Shown piece after piece: positions 9,397-16,801 of a stretch of 16,801 bases of DNA. Source of the stretch: Setaria digitata (taxonomy: Eukaryota > Nematoda > Chromadorea > Rhabditida > Setariidae); contig RCAB01000828.1 in the NCBI GenBank assembly GCA_003640385.1, forward strand, positions 1 through 16,801. The letters run 5' to 3'. Within the stretch, counting starts at the first letter, position 1. Every line of letters starts with the position of its first letter. The notes beneath the pieces are model-generated. The model worked only from the letters and a program-made list of their open reading frames with translations, searched no databases and was not told the origin of the DNA. The translations under genes were made by a program, and so were the position numbers.

Positions 9397-11935
9397 CAGA
9401 TGAAAACACTGTATGGACAAAAAAAAAATAATAATTTTTGTTAAAAAATGCAATTTGGAAATTGGATTTTCCAGCCTTTCAAGTGCAGAACTTGTATGCA
9501 CAGTTCATTTATTGCCGAATGGGGAATAAAGAAAGTAATTTCTTTTAGAAAGATATAACCCTACATCAAAGAAAACTCAAAGAAACTGAAAAAGCTCTAA
9601 GTGATGCTTTGAATAATCAACAGAANAAAACTCAAAGAAACTGAAAAAGCTCTAAGTGATGCTTTGAATAATCAACAGAAAACCAGTGAAGATCTGGAAC
9701 GCATTAAAAAGGAAAAGGAGAACTTATCTGAAGAGGTAACAAAAACAAGCTTATTCTGAGTTATGTTTCTGTAATCGACATGTTAAAGGTGTCAAGAATG
9801 CTGACTTTTTTGGAGTAATAATTTCACTTATTCTTTTTTCGAATTATCTGTACAAGTGGCCAGTTATGGAAACAAAAAATACTCTAAAAGGATTTGAAAA
9901 TCATTTTAGTAATTTACTTTCAGTTAAAAAATAAGACCGATTCCCGTGATTTCAGAATCAGAAATTGATGGAAAGATTAAAAAGAAGAGATGCAAGCGTC
10001 AGTAGTTTAAAGAGACAGTTGAAACTGGTAGAAGAATCGGCTGCTTTGCGTATCAATGATCTGAAATTAGAACACAGATTGACCGTAAGCAACTCTTAGA
10101 AATTTATTCTTTTATGCTTTCATCATGTTGATTTTCTATAGTAGCCTAAACCCGATCTCTAAAAAGGGATAAAGATAAAAAGAGATTCAGTTCATTTGTG
10201 TACGTGATGACTCTTCTTAACTGGAATTGAAAAGAATAATCATACTTGATGATTAATGAGTATTAATAAGTTGGCAGCTTGAAATCTATGCTGAACAGAC
10301 GTACACTTCAGATGGATAAACTGCGAACTCTCGAAAATGAATTACGCAGATATCATTCCAGTGCACTCGAAAAACTTAGTCGACCGACTTCTCTTCCTAG
10401 TGTCCACTGCTCTAGGACGACAACACTGGACTCAGAGTCATCTTCAACAACTACGCAGTCATCGTCGGTCGAGCAGCATTTCCGTGACAGAATGAAAGCC
10501 TTGAATCTTACGAAGCAGGTTAGAAATTACATTGTAATTGACAACAGTTTGAAGTTTTGTAATTTGGATACAGTTATTTCGTAGAATTTTAGGAGCTGGA
10601 TTTTTCACTAGAGAAACTGTGCATAAGAAGTCATTTTCGCCCTCTCGACTGCATAAAATCACCCTACGGTGAAATCCATAACATTCAGCGGCATATATCA
10701 AGGAATCCATCAAACCATGAAATTAAGGTTATTTCCTTCCCCTTACTTTTATAATATCGTGAAATATTCTTAACTCATCAAGTTTTTCATAACTGAATCA
10801 GTAAAATTTGATTACAGGAACTTCAAAGAGATTCTTCGATCACTGAAGTTAACCCCAACCAAAACGTTGTACAAGAAACTCTCTCTATATCAAATCCGAA
10901 AAGCTTAACAGCAGGCAAGGTGGTGTCTAATGAAAAAATGATAGAAATGAAAACTGCTGCTGCATATTGAAGTCCCGAAAATGTTAGCGAAAAACATTTA
11001 AAATTTTCACCACACTAAGCTTCTTTACTCTGTGTGATTTAGAATGTGGATGTGGTAATGCCAGATAATTCACTCAGTAACCAGACAGTTAATCCTGCCA
11101 TGATTCGATATATGAAAATAATTCAGGACCAAAGAGAAAAAGTGGAGTCGCCTCTTGAATGGACGCCAAAGAAAGAAAATGTAAATGCAAAATTCTTCTA
11201 AGAATTAATTCAAGGAAAAATTTCCTAAAAATTAAAAGTTATAAAATTTATTTTTTACTTTCTGATAAAGAAGTTATGGAGAGATTTTTTAGTATAGTAA
11301 AACGTTTGGTAGCGGTCACAGTCTTCAAAATAAACTAAGGTAATTAGAAGAAAGAAAACAAATAATAGTACTGATTTTCCAGATCGATTTGTCGGAAGAG
11401 TCTCTTGTTATTGAAACAGAAACAGGTGAGAGGCAAGCCACATCGAATACACCTAGTGATTTCGGTTGGTAAATAAAATTATTAGTTTTCATCCAAAAAA
11501 CTTTTTTTGATCTCTAAATTATCCTCTTGCTTATTATTCTTTTTGCTATTAACCACCATAATATCAACATTTATTATATGTTTGTTTCGAAATGAACCCC
11601 ATATTATAAAACAAGGATTTTGATAAATGAATCTTTATTGCTATATGTATGTACTACACTAATAATGATTATGTATTCAAAGTCTGTGGTGGTCATAATT
11701 TAAAAACAAAAAAACAATCAGAACCAGTGAAATTCGACAAACCAAAAGTTTCAGGTATAAGGTAATTTTTTTGGTATAGAGATAATTCACTATGAAATAA
11801 AATTTTTGACTTTCTGACTGATTTATTACATCTAGCTGCGATGTGTTCGCCAGTACACAGTATTCAAAATATAGGAACAGCACAGAACCTAGATTTTCTC
11901 CAAATAAAATCTTCAAAAAAGAAAGCAAAAGCTGA
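7193..11935 (+). CDS. Long coiled-coil protein of unknown family
   Basis: I do not recognise the family. Exons inferred from splice sites and phase: 7193-7225, 7434-7586, 7777-7950, 8348-8431, 8543-8649, 8811-8967, 9060-9188, 9549-9735, 9956-10084, 10278-10518, 10593-10727, 10818-10919, 11043-11180, 11383-11468, 11836-11935, about 630 aa. The start at MGDLVRDAMRA is the least certain part; ATG 7159 is an alternative. Residues from about 60 to 410 are rich in Glu, Lys, Gln and Leu in a heptad-like pattern (for example LQRKLKETEKAL-type stretches) and should form coiled coil. A Ser/Thr-rich stretch follows (TTTLDSESSSTTTQSSS), then a polar, probably disordered tail ending FSPNKIFKKESKS. No signal peptide or membrane segment is seen. 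The exon at 9549 contains a 55-bp assembly duplication that shifts the frame; skipping it restores the frame. The join 10084/10278 is out of phase by one base. A cytoskeletal, centrosomal or scaffold role is possible but only an inference from the coiled coil. Confidence 0.8.
9313..9394 (+). repeat. Compound (TG)n-(TATG)n microsatellite
   Basis: About 22 TG units run straight into about nine TATG units, inside the intron 9189-9548 of the coiled-coil gene. A chance open frame on the minus strand reads through it. Confidence 0.97.
9572..9680 (+). repeat. N-flanked 54-bp duplication inside a coding exon
   Basis: 9572-9625 recurs exactly at 9627-9680, with the single N at 9626 between them. The extra 55 bp disrupts the frame of the exon 9549-9735. 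Removing it leaves 132 bp, which is 44 clean codons matching the neighbouring exon phases. Confidence 0.95.
11472..11477 (+). terminator. Possible proximal poly(A) signal of the coiled-coil gene
   Basis: AATAAA overlaps the in-frame TAA (11470-11472) that would end the protein if the 11469 donor is not used (alternative ending SDFGW). Confidence 0.35.
11822..11827 (-). terminator. Possible NDUFB6 poly(A) signal
   Basis: AATAAA on the minus strand, about 140 bases past the NDUFB6 stop. If used, the NDUFB6 transcript would overlap the last exon of the coiled-coil gene on the other strand. Confidence 0.3.
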
Positions 11936-11969
11936 AAAACATTCCTAACATACGCAGAAACGTTACATG

Positions 11970-13803
11970 TCACCAGGGTCTCGACGGAGGTCCTAGATCT
12001 AAAAGTGCAGTGCGCTGGGTAAACGATGGTGGTTCGAATTTGTGTTCCGGCTGAATTGGTCTGCCAGCTTTAAAAAGATCCGGATGTTTCTCTCGGAGCT
12101 CCTGAAAGTTTTCAGTAGAAATGGGAATGTAGAAGTATAGGACATAGGTCGGAGCCCATCCACAAATTATTCGGACTCCTAATTCTGTTTTAGCAGAGTT
12201 GGAGCCATGAAAATGACTGCTACAAATCATTAGGTTTAAAAATGATTGAAACACCATAAATAGATACCTGATCGTCCCAGAAACGTTCGCGGGGATAACT
12301 CTGTTCGTTTCCTCGCAGTGTCTCCCAGCCCTAAAACTCATTTCGTTAAAATAATGGATCAGAGGAAATAACTGGCTAAAGATTCTGGTCATTTTCTGAA
12401 TCTATATAAAGCTTACTCTAGCTTCATACTTCCAATAATAATAGCTCGCTTCGATGAGAATCCATGCCATAAACAGTTTTGGCACTACAACTCGTATCAT
12501 TGAGCCATAAAAAATACCCTTAAAATACGTTTCATTCAAAATATTAAGATTTTTAAATCAGTTTGCAAAGTGTTGTTTGCTACATTCACATGAATGAAGG
12601 AATCTAAAAAATTGGCCCTTGTCCAAAAAGAACTGCTAAGACGGTACTGAGAGGCAACTTGTACGTGGAATTCAAAATACCGCAATGGGAAGATGGATAG
12701 ATAAAATCCATGTCCGTGCTTCGAAAAATTAATTGCGTCAAAGCCTTCAATGAGTCGTAAAGAAATATGAACAATGAAGAAATGTAAAAATAAATAAAAT
12801 ATAAAAAAATAAAAACAAAAAAAGTTCGCAGAAATTCTAGAAACTTACAAATGTTGGTCTTAGGAAGTGCTTGTAAAGCTTGTCCATTGGTGTACGATAT
12901 AAAACACGAACGGGATTGAGTTGTCTATGTACAGCATCAACATGGATTGGTTCATCTGGATGAAGGTGTTGATCCAGAACCCATTTTCTGTAATTCAAGT
13001 CTGACTCCTCAGATCCTACTTTAATAACTTAGGGAACGGATTACACAAAAATTCCAGCAGGCAAAAAACAAAGTAAAAATGTCCTTTCACTGAATCTCGA
13101 TTATCAATTGAATGATACTTCTTTGCACAATTTTTTCCTAAATGATATGTTTTAGACAAGATAAACAAATGGAAGGATAAAAAGATCTAACTCACTTTCG
13201 CCATTCTCTTTCTGCTGGTGTAAGTCCTGCTGCTCGCGCCCGTTCGTCAGCCATATGCAGTTCTAGACTCATTGGTTCATGTTTCAAATGTGGCACTTTA
13301 TCACTCTGATATCACAAGAAAAATCAAAAATTGAAGGAAAATACGAGGAATACAAAATAAAAAATCTTTGCTACCTTTCATGGAGAGCAAAGTGCTTGTT
13401 CGCCAAGTTATTTAGAAATGTCAGCATTTCGCTTATACGAAGTTTGATGATTATATATTTATCAAATAAAAGGAAAGACTTGCTTCCTGAATTGTTCCCT
13501 CTCATTGTAATCACCTCACTTCTATCTTCCTGGAAGTCATACTCTCACAGAAATCATGTACAAGTAATCTTACTCTTTTTGTCGGATAAGTGCGAAATTC
13601 TCACCACTCGTCCTAAGTTAGTCTTATCCTTCTTTACAGCCTTTAGTTCTATGAAAAATAAACAAGTTTCAAAGTAATACCTTCTGGATAATTGCTGGTG
13701 GCGGTAGGCCAGATCGAGTATACGGTGAGTCACCTTTCTGACGGGTGTAAGGTTCAATCTCGTCGTTATTATTTGTCGTAGGTTTATGATACTGATTACC
13801 CAT
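11970..13803 (-). CDS. ndufb6: NADH dehydrogenase 1 beta subcomplex subunit 6 (NDUFB6)
   Basis: This is an accessory subunit of mitochondrial respiratory complex I in the inner-membrane arm. Exons on the minus strand: 13803-13681, 13305-13196, 12987-12849, 12518-12417, 12330-12268, 12101-11970; phases agree, about 222 aa. The family match is the core EWRKKWVLDQHLHPDEP (human RRRWLKDQELSPREP), then MDKLYKHFL (human MEKFWNKFL). One membrane helix follows, about VVVPKLFMAWILIEASYYYW, and then YPRERFW, matching the region after the helix in the human protein. The protein is much longer than human NDUFB6 (128 aa): it has about 60 extra N-terminal residues and a C-terminal extension ending LLDLGPPSRPW. 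About ten residues before the helix are absent relative to human, so a small missed exon in the 12519-12848 intron cannot be excluded, though none is evident. The ATG follows ATTATAG directly. Confidence 0.9.
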
Positions 13804-14706
13804 CTATAATCAGACTTGAAATAGTCTGGAATCAACACTAATGCTAGAACATGTGCTTGACAGGTGAAACCGAAGAAATATCGTTGGGTTATATAACTTG
13901 TACCCAGAAATCTCATGCCAAGACTGGACTCAAAATGAATATGTGAGAGGGACACTGCGAAAGTTCGATATTCCTAGGAAAAGTGACTGGAAATTCTAGC
14001 ATATGTTAAGGAATGATTTGCAGAACTGCTTAGTAAATCTCGGTCTAGCCAATCACATCGCATTTGCAGAGATACCGGAAGAATGTGGCACCGAGACAGA
14101 GTCCAACAGTGGAGTAGAATAAATAAGCCTTGAGAGAAAGGATTCCTTGTCCCCATCCTACATCATAAGCCTGAATGAGACATTAAAGCATCAGGCACCT
14201 AGGACCAATAGAAAATCTGTAAACTGAGCAAAGGCAGACTTCACCCAATCCATACATCAGGCAAGGTAGCACATGAAACAAACTTTTTCATTGGTCACCT
14301 GTGTTACTCCAAGTCTTTTCTCTGGAAAAGGGAAGGGGCAATCCAGGAATACCGAATTGACTTGACCTTGCGAAGTTCAGGAAGTCTCAGAACTAGGGCT
14401 TTTACTTACCTGACTGGATGAAATTGATAATTAACTCTCATATTCAAATAAATCAGGAAGGTATTGCTGTTCATATAAGACATATTATACTCAGGAATTC
14501 TGGAAGTCTCAAGTCTCTCTAAATTTGAATGGTATCTAAAGGAAAGAATCCAGCGTACACAGTTCATATGGGAAGGATTTTCTCTACTGAACGGACATAT
14601 ATCTTCCTTTTGTTTCTCCAGTAAAATCATGATCTTGGATTCTTGAATTGTAGGACATTTCAGGGCTTTAAATTTTAACGCTCAACAACCACAATAGTTA
14701 GGCCCG
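13804..14706. promoter_or_regulatory. Divergent region between NDUFB6 and FARSB
   Basis: About 900 bp separate two genes that point away from each other, so it should hold both promoters. ATTATAG (13804-13810, minus) abuts the NDUFB6 ATG. ATTTCAG (14657-14663, plus) lies about 43 bases before the FARSB ATG, and both could be spliced-leader acceptors. A few open frames on the minus strand here have no recognisable content. No RNA gene or repeat was found. Confidence 0.45.
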
Positions 14707-16732
14707 ATGCCAACCATCGGGATCAAGAAATCGGTCATTGATCGGCATATGGGTAGAATATATGGTAAATTTTACGTTCTTATAACTAAGCAATTACTGT
14801 TATATAAAAATTAAACCTCTTTTTGCAACATTGCTTTTTCATATTTCAGCCCAAAAGGAATTTGAAGATTTATTATTTGATTATGGCTTAGAGCTCGATG
14901 AAGTGGTTCGTTTTTGTGGTTTATTATGATTTAAATGTTGGCTTCAAACGCTCGTTACTTTGTGGTTTAAGTGGCTCGAAAGTTTTGATCTAGATTATAG
15001 CAAATACAAAGTTTCTCACCTTTTTATTTTAATGAGGTAGATTACTTGTTATGAGGAACTGTCTTGTTCATCCTTTTTATCGTTAGTCCATGTTTTAGCT
15101 TACAGTTTACACTTCGAAAGAAATTCAGTGAGAATTCAAGAACTTTTTGTTAAATCACTAATTTAATTGGGAGATCATACCTTTTAATGTCTTCCAACAT
15201 CTCATGTTTCTAAACGAAAATCAGATTCCGATCAGATTTTAAGATTACCACTGTATGCAGTATGTAGTTTTAAAAACATTACCACCTTGGTTTTACAGAC
15301 AAGTGAAAAGGTTGCAGCGCAGAAAGAAAAAGGCTTGATGATGGACGAAAAGGATAAAAGCAAATTATGTGATGAGGAAATATACAAAATAGACTTGCCT
15401 GCAAATCGTTATGACTTGCTTTGTATTGAAGGTCTCTCGCGAGCTTTGCGAATATTCAAAAACGAGTAATGTTCAAAATTATTGCTCTTAATTTCCATGG
15501 ATTATTGCGCAGTTTTTGAAACTACATAAGAGTAGTGAGATAAAGACCTTAGTAAGGAGGCGGAAATCTAGCAGTTATTTATGGTTTTTCTTTTCACGTT
15601 GAAATTTCTCATTGTTTTAGAATAGAGCCACCTATTTATCGCCAATATACACCATCTCATCGACGACAGCAGATAATCATTAGGCCAGAAATATTACAAA
15701 TAAGGCCATTTGTCTTAGGAGCTGTTCTGGTCGGTGTCAGTTTGGATGCTGATTCTTATGCATCACTCATTGATTTGCAAGATAAACTGCATCAGAATAT
15801 ATGTCGAAAAAGGACACTGGTAGCGATTGGTACTCATGATTTGGATACAGTACAAGGTTTAAGCTGCCTAATATTTTACTTTGGTTATGATGATGTGTAC
15901 AACATCAGTGGATTCTTTTCGGGCCAAAATTATTCAGTAGAATAATTTATTTAAGGTCCATTTTATTATGGAGCAGAAAAACCGGATGATTTACGATTCA
16001 GACCGCTGAATCAAACAAAGGAATACACAGCGAAAGAAATGATGGCTCTTTATTCAGTAAGTACATGTTTTCTTCGTATATAGCCAAGTTAAATTTTCAA
16101 AAATTTTTGGAATCTTGAGTGACTACTTTGATTCTTTCATTTCTGTGTTTTTGTCCATGATGTTGTTGATCTCTTTTATTCGTGGCAAGATTTGAAAGCA
16201 AATAAGATCAAAAATGTGAAAAGCGGCTGCCTAATAGCCAATAAAGCATGTATTGTTTTTGCAGACTGACAGCCATTTGAAACCATATCTTCCAATTATT
16301 ATCGATAAAGACCGATATCCTGTTATTAGAGATAAAAATGGAATTGTATTATCTATGCCACCTATTATCAACGGTTATTAATTTTATTTTGCATTCGATT
16401 GATTCAGTTTTCACATCTCTTTCAGATTTAGATTTATGATGTTGAGTGCTGAGCTCATTAAATGTTACAAATTCTCCTAATTTTTCCTTTATAATTCAGG
16501 GGAACATTCAAAGATTCATCTGGGCACTCGCAATATATTGATCGAAGTAACCGCAACAGATTTCGAAAAAGCTAAAATAGTGCTTAATACAATGGTTGCA
16601 ATGTTTAGCCAGTACACATCAAACGGAAGTGACGATGGCACTTCATTTCTGTTAGTTCTTCGTACTACTATTAACTGTGAACTTCCCAATTTTAATCGTG
16701 AAGAATTTCTTAATTCTTCTGAATTTCATTAG
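14707..16732 (+). CDS. farsb: Cytosolic phenylalanyl-tRNA synthetase beta subunit, N-terminal half (FARSB)
   Basis: This is the beta subunit of the (alpha-beta)2 enzyme that charges tRNA-Phe with phenylalanine; this half carries the N-terminal and B3/B4 (editing) regions. Exons: 14707-14764, 14850-14905, 15299-15465, 15621-15856, 15956-16056, 16265-16373, 16500 onward; all phases agree. The start [19 protein letters not shown] matches the human MPTVSVKRDLL start. Further matches are [89 protein letters not shown] and [10 protein letters not shown]. The match continues to FSQYTS, about residue 283 of an expected 590 or so. After that the open frame runs about 36 codons of unfamiliar sequence to TAG at 16730-16732. 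The gene is therefore incomplete here: either a donor near 16628 was missed and the rest lies beyond the window, or the copy is truncated. Confidence 0.95.
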
Positions 16733-16801
16733 TGGAAAAAAAATTCGTATATAAGTTATATTTTGAAGTTATTTGAGTTGAGATTCTGGGACTTTTTTTT
16801 T

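Noticed and set aside
9298..9501. Minus-strand open frame rich in His-Thr
   Set aside because: It is a translation of the TG/TATG microsatellite.
10920..10969. Read-through of the exon ending at 10919 to a TGA near 10967
   Set aside because: The GTGGTG donor is weak, but the next exon (11043) joins in phase 0 and continues coding-like sequence; intron retention is possible but not preferred.
13279..13677. 132-codon plus-strand open frame antisense to NDUFB6
   Set aside because: It starts in antisense of exon 2 and runs through an AT-rich intron; the translation has no family resemblance and no splice support.
13729..13742. tRNA B-box-like GGTTCAATCTC (and GGTTCGAATTT near 12032)
   Set aside because: Both lie inside NDUFB6 exons, with no A box or cloverleaf around them.
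14406..14630. Minus-strand open frame in the NDUFB6-FARSB gap
   Set aside because: Short, no recognised motifs, no matching splice neighbours; likely chance. The frame at 13974-14156 is the same.

Overview
The window is nuclear DNA from a nematode. The genes are intron-rich, the sequence is AT-rich, and introns mostly end in TTTTAG or TTTCAG. Some start codons sit directly behind such an acceptor, as expected for spliced-leader trans-splicing. The assembly is a draft. Eight isolated single Ns each separate two near-identical copies of the same flanking sequence, which looks like contig ends that overlapped but were not merged, often with allelic differences. I cannot place the species; a clade III (spirurid) worm is only a guess.

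Layout, left to right. (1) 278-4007, minus strand: complete Notchless homologue NLE1, a WD40 ribosome-assembly factor, 10 exons, about 478 aa. (2) 4248-6695, minus strand: complete proteasome alpha subunit PSMA3 (alpha7), 7 exons, about 248 aa. It lies about 240 bp upstream of NLE1 on the same strand, so the two may form an operon. (3) about 7193-11935, plus strand: an unrecognised long coiled-coil protein, about 15 exons and 630 aa. It runs divergently from PSMA3. (4) 11970-13803, minus strand: mitochondrial complex I accessory subunit NDUFB6, 6 exons, about 222 aa. It is tail-to-tail with gene 3, with only 34 bp between the possible stop codons. (5) from 14707, plus strand: cytosolic phenylalanyl-tRNA synthetase beta subunit FARSB, the N-terminal half only. 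It runs divergently from NDUFB6, and the recognisable match ends near 16621.

Four of the five genes are conserved housekeeping genes (ribosome assembly, protein degradation, respiration, translation). Their exon borders were set by matching translated exons to known family sequences and requiring splice phases to agree. I see no mobile element, RNA gene, CRISPR array or new defence-like system. The points most worth a second look are the haplotype or assembly duplications, one of which breaks an exon, a 43-bp hairpin insertion between two copies, the candidate operon, the close convergent gene ends, and the unidentified coiled-coil gene. All family comparisons were made from memory; no search was run.
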